Source of the DNA: Nocardia abscessus
GTDB taxonomy: Bacteria; Actinomycetota; Actinomycetes; Mycobacteriales; Mycobacteriaceae
DNA length: 64,000 nucleotides
Direction: 5' to 3'
Assembly (NCBI RefSeq): GCF_015477775.1
Contig: NZ_JADLQO010000002.1
Location: forward strand, 248,001-312,000
The notes beneath the pieces are model-generated. The model did not search any database and was not told the origin of the DNA. It saw nothing but the letters and a program-made list of their open reading frames with translations. Position numbers and translations under genes: made by a program. Numbering within the stretch: the stretch's first letter is position 1; the number at the start of each line of letters is the position of its first letter. Shown in pieces: positions 50,058 to 59,275 of the stretch.

Positions 50058-50247
50058 GGGGTTCCTTTCGACGACTCGGCACCGGGCGCGGTGTGACCAG
50101 GTGCGAGACCATCGTAGTGAGACACATTCCCCGAGTGGAAACCGATATCGCCGCGCCCGTGCCAAGCTGTACCCGCGGGAGTGAGAACCGGGGCTCGTAC
50201 GACCGAGGGCTGTGTGACCCCGACGGACAAGCGAGAAAGCGACGACG

Positions 50248-51171
50248 ATGACCTTCAACGAGGGCATGCAGATCGATCCGGACCGGGTTTCCTCCGGCGG
50301 TCCGGGCATGGGCGGCAAACTCGCGCTCGGCGGCGGCGCGGGCGGACTCATCGTGCTGGTACTGACGCTGCTGCTGGGTGGCGACCCCGGCTCCGTCCTC
50401 GGCAATTTCACCGGCGCGCCCGAGCAGACCCGGACACAGCCCGGCACGGAGGGCACCCCCACCCACTGCAAGACCGGCGCGGACGCCAACAAGTACGTCG
50501 ACTGCCGGGTGGCGCTCACCGCGCAGAGCTTGGACGCGGTGTGGTCGGCCGAGCTGCCGAAGCAGGCAGGCAAGCGCTATGCCGAGCCGAAAGTCGTGCT
50601 CTTCTCCGGCGCCACCTCGACCGGCTGCGGCAACGCCACCAGCGATGTCGGCCCGTTCTACTGCCCGGCCGATCGGACCGCCTACTTCGACACCAGCTTC
50701 TTCCAGGACCTGGTGGATCGCTTCGGCGCCAGCGGCGGTCCGCTCGCCCAGGAATACGTCGTGGCGCACGAGATCGGCCATCACATCCAGAACCTGCTCG
50801 GCGACCTCGGCCGCGCACAACGCGATCCGCGCGGGCCGGAGTCCGGCGCGGTGCGCACCGAACTGCAGGCCGACTGCTACGCCGGAATCTGGGCGCATTT
50901 CGCGGACCAGCAGCCCGCGCCCGGCAGCGACCAGCCGTTCCTGAAGCCGCTGTCGGACAAGGATGTCGCCGACGCACTCTCGGCGGCCGCGGCGGTCGGT
51001 GACGACCGTATCCAGCGGGCGGCGCAGGGCCGGGTGAATCCCGAAGCCTGGACGCACGGTTCGTCCGAGCAGCGCCAGAAGTGGTTCCTCACCGGTTACC
51101 GGACCGGTCAGGTCCGTGCGTGCGACACCTATTCGGCGCAGGACCTCAACAATCCGCCCACCCCGCGGTAG
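50248..51171 (+). CDS. Neutral zinc metallopeptidase, YpfJ/KPN_02809 family
   Basis: A 307-residue protein with an N-terminal membrane anchor ([18 protein letters not shown], about 28-45) and an external domain. The zinc motif HEIGHH sits in [15 protein letters not shown], with [13 protein letters not shown] downstream. Four to six cysteines suggest disulfides outside the cell. By position it matches M. tuberculosis Rv2575. It is divergent from aspS. Confidence 0.92.
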   Translation: MTFNEGMQIDPDRVSSGGPGMGGKLALGGGAGGLIVLVLTLLLGGDPGSVLGNFTGAPEQTRTQPGTEGTPTHCKTGADANKYVDCRVALTAQSLDAVWSAELPKQAGKRYAEPKVVLFSGATSTGCGNATSDVGPFYCPADRTAYFDTSFFQDLVDRFGASGGPLAQEYVVAHEIGHHIQNLLGDLGRAQRDPRGPESGAVRTELQADCYAGIWAHFADQQPAPGSDQPFLKPLSDKDVADALSAAAAVGDDRIQRAAQGRVNPEAWTHGSSEQRQKWFLTGYRTGQVRACDTYSAQDLNNPPTPR

Positions 51172-51189
51172 CACCGGATCGGATCGGAC

Positions 51190-51224
51190 ACAGCGCGCCG
51201 GTACCGCCAGGGCCGGCGCGCTGT
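51190..51224 (+). terminator. Terminator after the metallopeptidase
   Basis: ACAGCGCGCCGG (51190-51201) pairs perfectly with CCGGCGCGCTGT (51213-51224). No T-tract follows. It sits 18 bp after the stop codon. Confidence 0.65.
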
Positions 51225-51287
51225 CATGATCTACGGCAGTCCGCCTGCGCCGCAGGCGAACACGGACCGCACCGGAAGATGGGATCG

Positions 51288-51824
51288 ATGCGAGTAACGA
51301 AAGCTGTTCTGCTGGTTGTGCTGCTGATCGTCGCGGCGGGCTCGGGCGCCGCCACGGCCGACCCTGCCCCGGATCGCCCCAGTGCGCTACCGCCGATCGC
51401 CGCACCGCTGGCACTGTTCACGCTGACCACCATTCCGGACGGTTGGCAGGCCCGGACCGATCTCCGCCCACAGCTGGAGATCTTCGCCGACGGCCGTGCG
51501 ATCAGCAGCCCCGATGCCGTGGCCGCCGATCGCAGTCCCGAGACCGCGCCGAAGCGGATCGACGGTCACATTCCGCCCGATGTGCTCAGCGCCGCGCTGG
51601 CCGAGACCAACGCACTGGCCGCGGCGGACCTCGGCGTGCCGAGGCCCATTGATCAGAGCAGCCGGATCATCGACTACATGCCACAGGCACCGGCTCAGGA
51701 CGTGCATCTGGTGGTGTACTCACCGGAAACCGCCGAGGGACTCGGCGCCGAGCAACAGGCCGCACGCAAGCGCTTCGCCGACCTCTACAAGAAATTGCTC
51801 GACGCGTTCGTCCAGAGCAACTGA
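51288..51824 (+). CDS. Secreted protein of unknown function
   Basis: A 178-residue protein with a clear signal peptide (MRVTKAVLLVVLLIVAAGSGAA, likely cut after ATA-DP near residue 27). The mature part starts Pro-rich, then has TLTTIPDGWQARTDLRPQLEIFADG and a C-terminal helix (QQAARKRFADLYKKLLDAF). I do not recognise a domain. The ATG at 51288 is preferred over 51279 by Shine-Dalgarno spacing. Confidence 0.8.
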   Translation: MRVTKAVLLVVLLIVAAGSGAATADPAPDRPSALPPIAAPLALFTLTTIPDGWQARTDLRPQLEIFADGRAISSPDAVAADRSPETAPKRIDGHIPPDVLSAALAETNALAAADLGVPRPIDQSSRIIDYMPQAPAQDVHLVVYSPETAEGLGAEQQAARKRFADLYKKLLDAFVQSN

Positions 51825-51839
51825 CATTCGCTCGTCACT

Positions 51840-51889
51840 CGGCCCGAACGGCCACGAGCCGTTCGGGCCGGGTGCCGCGCCGGGCACCC
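51840..51889. terminator. Double-hairpin bidirectional terminator
   Basis: CGGCCCGAACGG (51840-51851) pairs with CCGTTCGGGCCG (51859-51870). A second stem, GGGTGCC/GGCACCC (51870-51876 with 51883-51889), follows directly. It lies between convergent genes. Confidence 0.75.
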
Positions 51890-51899
51890 GGCGGCCGGG

Positions 51900-53525
51900 T
51901 CAGAACTGGTCCTGCTCGTAGTCCGAGCTGATGATCTCGTCCGAGTGCGTCGCACCGATGACGTCCGGCGTACTTTCGCCGAGCGGACCGGTGAGATCGT
52001 CGTTGCCGGTGGGGCTCTGGTACGGCTGCACCGTGCGCGAGTGCTCCTCCTCGTTGCTCCGCTGCCCCGCGGCGCCGGCCGGGCCACCCATGAAGCTGCT
52101 CGATCCGGCGGGTGTGGTGCTACCGGGTGTGCCGGTACCGAGCGAAACACCGGGGACACCGGCGACCGAGCGAATCGGCGGAACCGTGGTGCCGGGCAGG
52201 CCGCTGGCCTTGGGCACCGAGGGCGTGCTCGGGCTTCCGGACCGGCTGGGGCTGCTGCCGAGCAGTCCGCTCGGCGCGCCGTGGCTGGAACTGGGACTGT
52301 GCGTGCTGGGCACCGACGACGGCGTGGTCGTCGGGCTCGACGTCCCTGGCGTGTAGGAGTCCAGACCCGCCGCCTTCGTCGCGGTGTCGGACGCGGTCGA
52401 CTGCGCCTGCTCCAGGATCGGCTGGCCGACGTTCTGCGCCAGCGCCTGCGCGACCTCCTGGGGCGCGGGCCCGCCGCCCGGCGCGACCAACTGCTGCACC
52501 ATGCTGCCGAGCTCGCCGGTCTTGCCCGCCAGATCCCCGCGGGTGGCGTTGACCACGCCGACGGCGTTGCCGAGGTGTTCGGTGGCCGAGGCGATCAGCG
52601 CCGCCTGCGCGGGCGGGGTGAGGATCACCGGCGCGAACGCGGTGGCCTGGGTGGCGAACGACGACGCGATCCCGAGCAACTGGGCGTTGCCCTGCTGCAC
52701 GACCGCGGCGGCCCGCTGGGTGAGTTCGGAGATGTCGATGCCGCGCTTGCTGGTCTCCTGCCCCTCCACGTTCGCCTGCTGGCTCGCGGCCTGGGCATTG
52801 CGGGCGGCCTGACTCTGCCACAGCTGGTCGACCGTGCTGATGCTGCCCTTGCCCACCTGCATCGCCATCTCGATGACCTTGGAGGACTGGCTGAGGATCG
52901 CGGTCGGATCGAACGCGCCGATGACACCGGTACCGAAGCTGCTGAGCAGGTCCAAGATCGGCTTCATCAGCAGGTCGACGCCGGGCAGCGCGGGAACCGC
53001 GACGCCCTGCATCAGCGCGGCGACCGGGTCGGCGGGCAGCGCGGGCAACGACGCGGCGGCGGCCGAAGCCTGGTTCACCGCGGTGCCGACCGCGCTCGGC
53101 GCGGCGGTGAGCGCGCCGTCGAGCACACCCTGCGCCTGGTCGAGCGCGGACTCGGCCATCGGCGCGGCGACGTGCTCGACCGCGGTGTTCATGTCGCCGA
53201 GCAGCGCGGACATCTCGTGCGGCACGCCCGCCGCGTCCGCCGAGTCCCCCGCGCCCGGCACGCCGCTCAATCCGGGCAGACCGGCGGGCACCGCGGCGGC
53301 CGAATGCTGATCCTCGGAGATCTTGCGCGACAGCACGAATTCGGGTGGCTCGATGGGCGGCAGGTCTTCGGGCAATTGCGGCAGCGGCACGTCGAGCACC
53401 GCCTGGGCCGGTGCCTGCTGCAGCGCCTCCAGCACGGTCTGCTGGCCGATGGCGAGGTTCTGTTCGGCCGCGTGTGCGACGGCTTCGTCCTGCGGCGCGA
53501 TGACGCCGCTGTCCAGCGGTCTCAT
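51900..53525 (-). CDS. Ala/Ser/Pro-rich EspA/EspB-like T7SS-associated protein
   Basis: A 541-residue protein, helical and Ala/Gln-rich in the first ~380 residues (VIEMAMQVGKGSISTVDQLWQSQAARNAQAASQQ), then a Ser/Thr/Pro/Gly-rich disordered part and an acidic end (SSDYEQDQF). No signal peptide is seen. The ATG overlaps the stop of the EspC-like gene (ATGA), so the two are made together. Long PPE/EspB-like partners coupled with EspC-like proteins are typical type VII secretion substrates. The assignment rests mainly on context. Confidence 0.65.
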   Translation of the reverse strand: MRPLDSGVIAPQDEAVAHAAEQNLAIGQQTVLEALQQAPAQAVLDVPLPQLPEDLPPIEPPEFVLSRKISEDQHSAAAVPAGLPGLSGVPGAGDSADAAGVPHEMSALLGDMNTAVEHVAAPMAESALDQAQGVLDGALTAAPSAVGTAVNQASAAAASLPALPADPVAALMQGVAVPALPGVDLLMKPILDLLSSFGTGVIGAFDPTAILSQSSKVIEMAMQVGKGSISTVDQLWQSQAARNAQAASQQANVEGQETSKRGIDISELTQRAAAVVQQGNAQLLGIASSFATQATAFAPVILTPPAQAALIASATEHLGNAVGVVNATRGDLAGKTGELGSMVQQLVAPGGGPAPQEVAQALAQNVGQPILEQAQSTASDTATKAAGLDSYTPGTSSPTTTPSSVPSTHSPSSSHGAPSGLLGSSPSRSGSPSTPSVPKASGLPGTTVPPIRSVAGVPGVSLGTGTPGSTTPAGSSSFMGGPAGAAGQRSNEEEHSRTVQPYQSPTGNDDLTGPLGESTPDVIGATHSDEIISSDYEQDQF

Positions 53526-53851
53526 ATCGCGTCCCCGATCTGTCCCGCGATCGATCCGAGCGCGCCCGCGTTGGACCAGTCGACGGCGTCGTAGGCCGCG
53601 GCGGCGCTGAACGCCGACTCCGACAGCTTGGTGTACTTGGCCGACAGATCGTTGATGTCCTTGGCCTGCAACACCTGCGCCGCGGCGAACATCGCCAGGT
53701 AGTCGGCCCCGATCAAACCGAACACCGGAACCAGCGCGGACACGTTGCGCACCGCGTCGAAATTGCCCGCCCCCGCGAGATCACCGGCGATTCCGGCGTT
53801 CGTGGCGGCGAACGCCCGGACCGCTTCGGTCTCTACCGAGAGATCACTCAT
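53522..53851 (-). CDS. EspC-like type VII secretion target
   Basis: A 109-residue helical protein: MSDLSVETEAVRAFAATNAG, a central helix-turn-helix (VFGLIGADYLAMFAAAQV) and a C-terminal YDAVD (Y87...D91), which fits the YxxxD/E export signal. Length and layout match the EspC/WXG100-like family. The ATG at 53851 follows a GGGGGG run. No EccC, EccD or MycP genes are nearby. Confidence 0.75.
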   Translation of the reverse strand: MSDLSVETEAVRAFAATNAGIAGDLAGAGNFDAVRNVSALVPVFGLIGADYLAMFAAAQVLQAKDINDLSAKYTKLSESAFSAAAAYDAVDWSNAGALGSIAGQIGDAI

Positions 53852-54035
53852 CGAGTTGCCCCCCACATCGTCGTACAGATCTGCGTCATGAACTTGTCGT
53901 GATCCGCCGGCTCCCTGCCGAATCGGCAAGGGCCGCTACGGTTGCGCCCAATATAGCGGACCGGACCGGCATCTCACGAGCCCGAACGCGCCGCGCGACC
54001 GGGCGAACCGGACCGAATTGGAACGTGTTGCAAAT

Positions 54036-54053
54036 TAGAACAAGTTCTATATT
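54036..54053 (+). promoter_or_regulatory. KstR-type operator overlapping a -10 element
   Basis: TAGAACAAGTTCTA (54036-54049) fits the KstR consensus TNNAACNNGTTNNA completely and overlaps a TATATT -10 hexamer (54048-54053). The epimerase ATG is 9 nt beyond, so the message would be nearly leaderless. Repressor binding would block this promoter directly. Confidence 0.6.
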
Positions 54054-54062
54054 CTCTGTCCC

Positions 54063-55067
54063 ATGAAGGTCGCAGTGACCGGCGCAGCCGGCTACCTTGG
54101 CACGAATCTGCTCCGCATCCTCACCGAGCGCGGTCACCAGATCGCCGCCATCGATCGGGCGATTCCCGACGAGCCGGCGGCGCCCGGCGTCACCTGGGTG
54201 CGCGGCGATGTGCTCGACCCGGCCTCGATGCGTGCCGCGCTGGACGGCGCCGAGGTGGTCTACCACCTGGTCGCGGTGATCACCCTGGCGGAGAAGAACG
54301 ACCTGGCCTGGCGGGTGAACACCGAGGGCGTGCGCGTGGTCGCCGAGGCGGCGCTGGCCGTGGGCGCGCGCCGGATGGTGCACGCCAGCTCGATCCACGC
54401 GTTCGACCAGTACAGCTGTGGCGGCCGGATCGACGAGAACGCGCCCCGCTCGACCGACCCCGCGCTGCCGGTCTACGACCGGTCCAAGTGGGCGGGCGAG
54501 GTGGCGCTGCGCAAGGTGATCGACCAGGGCCTCGACGCCGTGCTGTGCAACCCCACCGGCGTGTTCGGCCCGCTGGACTACAGCAAGCCGCTCTCGCGCA
54601 TCAACCGGACCCTCAAGGACGCGGCACTGGGGCGGGTGCCCGCCATGATCGGCGGTGGATTCGACCTGGTGGACGTGCGCGACGTGGCAGAGGGCCTGGT
54701 CCTGGCCGGAGAACACGGCCGCACCGGCGAGAACTACCTGCTCGGCGGATCGATGATCTCGATGCTCGAACTGTGCCGCGTCGCCGCGACTCATGGCGGC
54801 AAGCGGGGTCCGAAGTTCGCCATCTCCCCCAAACTCATATCCGGCGTCATCCCGGTGCTGGCCCCGATCGGCAAGCTGTTCAACTCCGACATCGTCTCCA
54901 AGGCCGCGCTCGGCGCCCTGATCTCCGCGCCCGTCGTGGACCACGGCAAGGCCGAACGTGAGCTCGGCTACCAGCCACGCCCGCTCGACGACACGGTTCG
55001 CGACCTGGTCGCCTTCTTCGCCGACCCGGCCCGGCTCACCCCGCCCGACACCAGGCAGATCGCTTGA
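54063..55067 (+). CDS. NAD-dependent epimerase/dehydratase family protein
   Basis: Extended short-chain dehydrogenase of 334 residues. The NAD site GAAGYLG is at 7-13. The catalytic motif is YDRSK, with the serine in HASSIHAF. NPTGVFGPLD and LVDVRDVAEGLVLAGE are typical of the 3-beta-hydroxysteroid dehydrogenase/epimerase branch. A KstR-type operator in its promoter suggests a role in sterol catabolism. The substrate is not defined by sequence. Confidence 0.85.
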   Translation: MKVAVTGAAGYLGTNLLRILTERGHQIAAIDRAIPDEPAAPGVTWVRGDVLDPASMRAALDGAEVVYHLVAVITLAEKNDLAWRVNTEGVRVVAEAALAVGARRMVHASSIHAFDQYSCGGRIDENAPRSTDPALPVYDRSKWAGEVALRKVIDQGLDAVLCNPTGVFGPLDYSKPLSRINRTLKDAALGRVPAMIGGGFDLVDVRDVAEGLVLAGEHGRTGENYLLGGSMISMLELCRVAATHGGKRGPKFAISPKLISGVIPVLAPIGKLFNSDIVSKAALGALISAPVVDHGKAERELGYQPRPLDDTVRDLVAFFADPARLTPPDTRQIA

Positions 55068-55092
55068 CAGCTCCTAGAACACATGTTCGACT
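55064..55092 (+). promoter_or_regulatory. SOS promoter: -35, LexA box, -10, leaderless start
   Basis: A consensus -35 TTGACA (55064-55069) overlaps the stop codon of the epimerase. After 17 bp comes TCGACT (55087-55092). The spacer carries TAGAAC-ACAT-GTTCGA (55075-55090), matching the LexA box TCGAAC-N4-GTTCGA at 11 of 12 positions. The GTG start follows 6 nt after the -10, which predicts a leaderless mRNA. Confidence 0.75.
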
Positions 55093-55098
55093 GAGGGG

Positions 55099-56115
55099 GT
55101 GCGTTGGCAGAGCCAGACCTTGGACGCCGAGGACGGCGCCTTGCCCGGGCTGTCCCGGGCCGGTCTGGTGCGCACCGTGCAGACGCCGGAGTTCGAGGGC
55201 ATCACGTTCCACGAAGTGCTCTGCAAGAGTGCGCTGAACCGGGTACCCGAGGGCGCCAACGTGCCGTTCCAATGGACGGTCAATCCGATGCGGGGTTGTT
55301 CGCACGCGTGCCGCTACTGTTTCGCGCGCGGCACGCACGAGTATCTCGATCTGGACGCAGGCCGGGACTTCGATTCGCAGATCGTGGTGAAGACGAATGT
55401 CGCCGCGGTCCTGCGCAAGGAACTCGGCAGGCGATCCTGGCGCCGCGACCCGGTGGCACTGGGCACCAATACCGATCCCTACCAGCGTGCCGAGGGGCGA
55501 TATCGGTTGATGCCGGGCATTATTCGCGCACTGACCGAATCCGGCACCCCCTTCTCCATCCTCACCAAGGGCACCCTGCTGCGCCGGGACCTGCCGTTGC
55601 TCACCGCGGCCTCCCGCGAGGTGCGGGTGAGCCTCGCGGTGTCCATCGCGATCCTGGACCAGGATCTGCACCGGAGCCTGGAGCCCGGCACACCCTCGCC
55701 CCGTGCCCGGCTGGACTTGGTGCGCGCACTCGCCGACGCGGGTTTCGCGGTCGACGTCCTGGTCGCCCCGATCATCCCCTGCCTCACCGACGGCCGGGCG
55801 CACCTGGACGCGATCTTCGGCGCGATCGCCGATGCCGGGGCGGATTCGGCCGTCGCGTTCCCGATGCATTTGCGCGGCAGCACGCGGGGCTGGTTCCTGT
55901 CCTGGCTGGCCGAGCACCATCCGGCGTTGCTGCGCCGGTACCGCCAACTGTATCGCCGCGGGGCCTACGTCACGCCGGAGTACTCGGCTTGGCTGCGCGC
56001 GCGGGTGGCTCCGCTGCTGGCGGAGCACGGCCTGACGGCGCGCACGCGAGCCGAACCGGAGACACGACGCGAAACCACGCACACGACCGGCTCGCAACTG
56101 GCATTGTTCGCCTGA
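55099..56115 (+). CDS. Rv2578c-family radical SAM protein, SOS-controlled
   Basis: A 338-residue radical SAM enzyme. The [4Fe-4S] motif CSHACRYC lies in NPMRGCSHACRYCFARGTHEYLD. GTNTDPYQRAEGRYRLMPGI and SILTKGTLLRRDLP are shared with the Rv2578c/SplB-like group. It ends ...GSQLALFA, a match to the bacterial sliding-clamp binding motif (QLxLF). The M. tuberculosis homologue, as I remember it, ends in the similar QATLF. The reaction is unknown. A DNA-lesion substrate is inferred from the LexA box and clamp motif. The alternative is a general radical SAM modifier. Confidence 0.92.
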   Translation: MRWQSQTLDAEDGALPGLSRAGLVRTVQTPEFEGITFHEVLCKSALNRVPEGANVPFQWTVNPMRGCSHACRYCFARGTHEYLDLDAGRDFDSQIVVKTNVAAVLRKELGRRSWRRDPVALGTNTDPYQRAEGRYRLMPGIIRALTESGTPFSILTKGTLLRRDLPLLTAASREVRVSLAVSIAILDQDLHRSLEPGTPSPRARLDLVRALADAGFAVDVLVAPIIPCLTDGRAHLDAIFGAIADAGADSAVAFPMHLRGSTRGWFLSWLAEHHPALLRRYRQLYRRGAYVTPEYSAWLRARVAPLLAEHGLTARTRAEPETRRETTHTTGSQLALFA

Positions 56116-56225
56116 CGCCAGCACCGCCGAATCTCGCCGGTCCCCGCGCTTCGGGGGCGCGCACCGCATTCGACGGAGTAGTTTGGCGATGGCACCTCTC
56201 AGCGACGAGGAAGTGAAGCAGGCAT

Positions 56226-58199
56226 ATGGTTTCACACCAAAAAGATGTCGGCACAGCGAAATTGGAAAAGGTCGTCATTCGGTTCGCCGGGGATTCCGGC
56301 GACGGAATGCAGCTGACGGGCGATCGCTTCACCCACGAGGCCGCCGCCTTCGGTAACGACCTGGCCACTCAGCCCAGCTTCCCCGCCGAGATCAGAGCGC
56401 CGCAGGGCACCCTGCCGGGCGTCTCGTCGTTCCAGATCCAGATCGCCGACTACGACATCCTCACCGCGGGCGACCAGCCCGACGTGCTGGTCGCGATGAA
56501 CCCCGCCGCGCTCAAAGCGAACCTGGAGGATCTCCCGCGCGGCGCCACCGTCATCGTCAACACCGACGAGTTCACCAAGCGGGCCATTGCCAAGGTCGGC
56601 TACCCAGCCGATCCGCTGGCCGACGACACCCTGTCGGACTTCGTGGTGCACCGCGTACCGATGACCTCGCTCACCCTCGGCGCCACCGAATCGACCGGCG
56701 TCGGCAAGAAGGACGCCCAGCGCGCGAAGAACATGTTCGCCCTCGGCCTGCTGTCCTGGATGTACGGCCGGCCGATCGGCGGCACCGAGCAGTTCATGCG
56801 GGAGAAGTTCGCGACCAAGCCGGATATCGCCGAGGCCAACGTGCTGGCGTTCCGGGCGGGCTGGAACTACGGCGAGACCACCGAGAGCTTCGCCACCACC
56901 TACGAGATCGCGCCCGCCAAGCTGCCGCCTGGCACCTACCGCCAGATCACCGGGAACACCGCGCTCGCCTACGGCCTGATCACCGCCGGTCAGCTCGCGG
57001 GGCTGCCGGTCTTTCTCGGCACCTACCCCATCACGCCCGCTTCGGACATCCTGCACGAACTGAGCAAGCACAAGAATTTCGACGTCACCACCTTCCAGGC
57101 CGAGGACGAGATCGCGGGAATCGGTGCGGCACTCGGCGCTTCGCTCGGCGGCGCGCTCGGCGTCACCAGTACCTCCGGTCCCGGACTCGCGCTCAAGAGC
57201 GAAACCATCGGACTCGCGGTGATGACGGAGCTGCCGCTGATCGTGATCGATGTGCAGCGCGGCGGGCCGTCGACCGGCCTGCCGACCAAGACTGAGCAGG
57301 CCGACCTGTTGCAGGCCCTCTACGGCCGCAACGGCGAGTCACCGGTGGCGGTGCTCGCGCCACGCTCCCCCGCCGATTGCTTCGCCACCGCCGTGGAGGC
57401 GGCGCGGATCGCACTCACCTACCGCACGCCGGTGCTGCTGCTGTCCGACGGCGCGATCGCGAACGGCTCCGAGCCGTGGTCCATTCCCCGGGTGACCGAG
57501 CTGGCACCGATCGACCCGGCGTTCGAACCGGAAGGCGACGACACCGACCCGTTCCAGCCGTACGCGCGCGATCCCGACACGCTCGCGCGCCCGCTCGCCG
57601 TCCCGGGCACGAAAGGCCGGGCCCACCGGATCGGCGGGCTGGAGAAGGCCGACGGCAGCGGCAACATCTCCTACGACCCGGCCAATCACGAACTCATGGT
57701 TCGCCTGCGCCAGGTCAAGATCGACGGCATCGAGGTCCCCGACCTCACGGTCGACGATCCGGACGGCACCGCCGAGCTGCTGTTGATCGGCTGGGGCAGT
57801 TCCTACGGCCCGATCGGCGAGGCGTGCAGGCGCGCGCGGCGGCGCGGTGTCGCGGTCGCCCAGGCGCATCTGCGACATCTGAATCCGTTGCCCGCCGATC
57901 TCGGTGAAGTGCTGCGCCGCTATCGCGTCGTGGTCGCGCCGGAGATGAACGGCGGCCAGCTGGCCACACTGTTGCGGGCGAAGTACCTGGTCGACGTGCG
58001 GCCGTGGACGAAGATCGCGGGCACGGCGTTCTCCGCCCAGGAACTGGTCGGGGTGATCGACGCGGCGCTGGACGGGTCGATCGAGGAGATGGAACAGAAC
58101 AAGGTCTTCGCCGCACGGGCGCGGGCCACCTACCGACCCTGCGCCGGGCAGAGCGCAGGCGAAGCAGCCGCTGATCGCACAGCTGGGGGTGACGCATGA
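56226..58199 (+). CDS. korA: 2-oxoglutarate:ferredoxin oxidoreductase, alpha subunit
   Basis: With KorB, oxidatively decarboxylates 2-oxoglutarate to succinyl-CoA using CoA and ferredoxin. The 657 residues fuse the gamma domain (first ~200, VVIRFAGDSGDGMQLTGDRF) with the alpha domain (GNTALAYGLITAGQLAGLPVFLGTYPITPASDILHEL, VDVQRGGPSTGLPTKTEQADL). This matches mycobacterial Rv2455c. The stop overlaps the korB start. Confidence 0.96.
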   Translation: MVSHQKDVGTAKLEKVVIRFAGDSGDGMQLTGDRFTHEAAAFGNDLATQPSFPAEIRAPQGTLPGVSSFQIQIADYDILTAGDQPDVLVAMNPAALKANLEDLPRGATVIVNTDEFTKRAIAKVGYPADPLADDTLSDFVVHRVPMTSLTLGATESTGVGKKDAQRAKNMFALGLLSWMYGRPIGGTEQFMREKFATKPDIAEANVLAFRAGWNYGETTESFATTYEIAPAKLPPGTYRQITGNTALAYGLITAGQLAGLPVFLGTYPITPASDILHELSKHKNFDVTTFQAEDEIAGIGAALGASLGGALGVTSTSGPGLALKSETIGLAVMTELPLIVIDVQRGGPSTGLPTKTEQADLLQALYGRNGESPVAVLAPRSPADCFATAVEAARIALTYRTPVLLLSDGAIANGSEPWSIPRVTELAPIDPAFEPEGDDTDPFQPYARDPDTLARPLAVPGTKGRAHRIGGLEKADGSGNISYDPANHELMVRLRQVKIDGIEVPDLTVDDPDGTAELLLIGWGSSYGPIGEACRRARRRGVAVAQAHLRHLNPLPADLGEVLRRYRVVVAPEMNGGQLATLLRAKYLVDVRPWTKIAGTAFSAQELVGVIDAALDGSIEEMEQNKVFAARARATYRPCAGQSAGEAAADRTAGGDA

Positions 58200-59275
58200 C
58201 CATCGTGGAGACCTCGCTGGTCGGTACCGATCTGGGATTGACCGGAGTGTCCGGGGTGCCGTCCGCGGACGGACCGCAGAAGGTGAAGGACTTCACCTCC
58301 GATCAAGAGGTGCGCTGGTGCCCCGGCTGCGGCGACTACGTGATCCTGGCGACGGTGCGGGGCTTCCTCGCCGAACTCGGGTTGCGCAGGGAGAATCTGA
58401 TGTTCGTGTCCGGGATCGGCTGCTCCAGCCGCTTCCCGTACTATTTGGAGGCCTACGGCATCCACTCCATCCACGGTCGCGCGCCCGCGATCGCGACCGG
58501 TTTGGCGGTCAGCAGGCCCGACCTGTCGGTCTGGGTGGTGACCGGTGACGGCGACGCGCTGTCCATCGGCGGCAACCATCTGATCCACGCGTTGCGCCGC
58601 AACGTGAACATGACGATCCTGCTGTTCAACAACCGGATCTACGGCTTGACCAAGGGGCAGTACTCGCCGACGTCGGAGCAGGGCAAGGTCACCAAATCGA
58701 CCCCGATGGGATCGGTGGACCATCCGTTCAACACCCTGTCGGTGGCGCTGGGCGCGGAAGCGACCTTCGCCGCCCGCGCGCTGGATTCCGATCGCGCCGG
58801 GCTCACCGAGGTGCTGCGCGGCGCCGCGGAGCATCGCGGCACGTCGTTCGTGGAGATCCTGCAGGACTGCCCGATCTTCAACGACGGCTCGTTCGACGCG
58901 CTGCGCCGGGACAACGCCGCCGACCACCTCATCCCGCTGCGGCACGCCGAGCAGATCCGTTTCGGCGCCGAAGGCGAATTCGCGGTCGTACGCCGCGGTT
59001 TCGGGCTCGCGGTGGCTCGCGCCGACAGTGTCTCGGAGTCCGACATCGTGGTGCACGACGCCTACGCCGACGACCCGGAATACGCCTACGCGCTGTCGCG
59101 GCTGTCCGACCAAGGACTCGACCACGTGGTCACCGGCGTCTTCCGCAACGTCTCGCGACCGACCTACGACGACGGAGTGCGCTACCAGACGGAGGCGGCT
59201 CGCGAAAAGAAACCCGTCGGTCCGGACTCGCTCCAGTCCCTGCTCACCGGACCCGAGACCTGGACGGTCGGATAG
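58196..59275 (+). CDS. korB: 2-oxoglutarate:ferredoxin oxidoreductase, beta subunit
   Basis: Thiamine-diphosphate subunit of 359 residues. Cysteines for the cluster are in RWCPGCGDY and GIGCSSRFPYY. The TPP motif is GDGDALSIGGNHLIHALRRN with NNRIYGLTKGQYSPTS. The ATG overlaps korA by 4 bp. KorAB serves as an anaerobic-type TCA step or a CO2-dependent alternative to the 2-oxoglutarate dehydrogenase complex. Confidence 0.97.
   Translation: MTIVETSLVGTDLGLTGVSGVPSADGPQKVKDFTSDQEVRWCPGCGDYVILATVRGFLAELGLRRENLMFVSGIGCSSRFPYYLEAYGIHSIHGRAPAIATGLAVSRPDLSVWVVTGDGDALSIGGNHLIHALRRNVNMTILLFNNRIYGLTKGQYSPTSEQGKVTKSTPMGSVDHPFNTLSVALGAEATFAARALDSDRAGLTEVLRGAAEHRGTSFVEILQDCPIFNDGSFDALRRDNAADHLIPLRHAEQIRFGAEGEFAVVRRGFGLAVARADSVSESDIVVHDAYADDPEYAYALSRLSDQGLDHVVTGVFRNVSRPTYDDGVRYQTEAAREKKPVGPDSLQSLLTGPETWTVG

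Noticed and set aside
51244..51260. Short palindrome CGCCTGCG/CGCAGGCG.
   Set aside because: The arms leave a one-base loop, so it cannot fold as a hairpin of full length. It probably reflects GC-rich composition.
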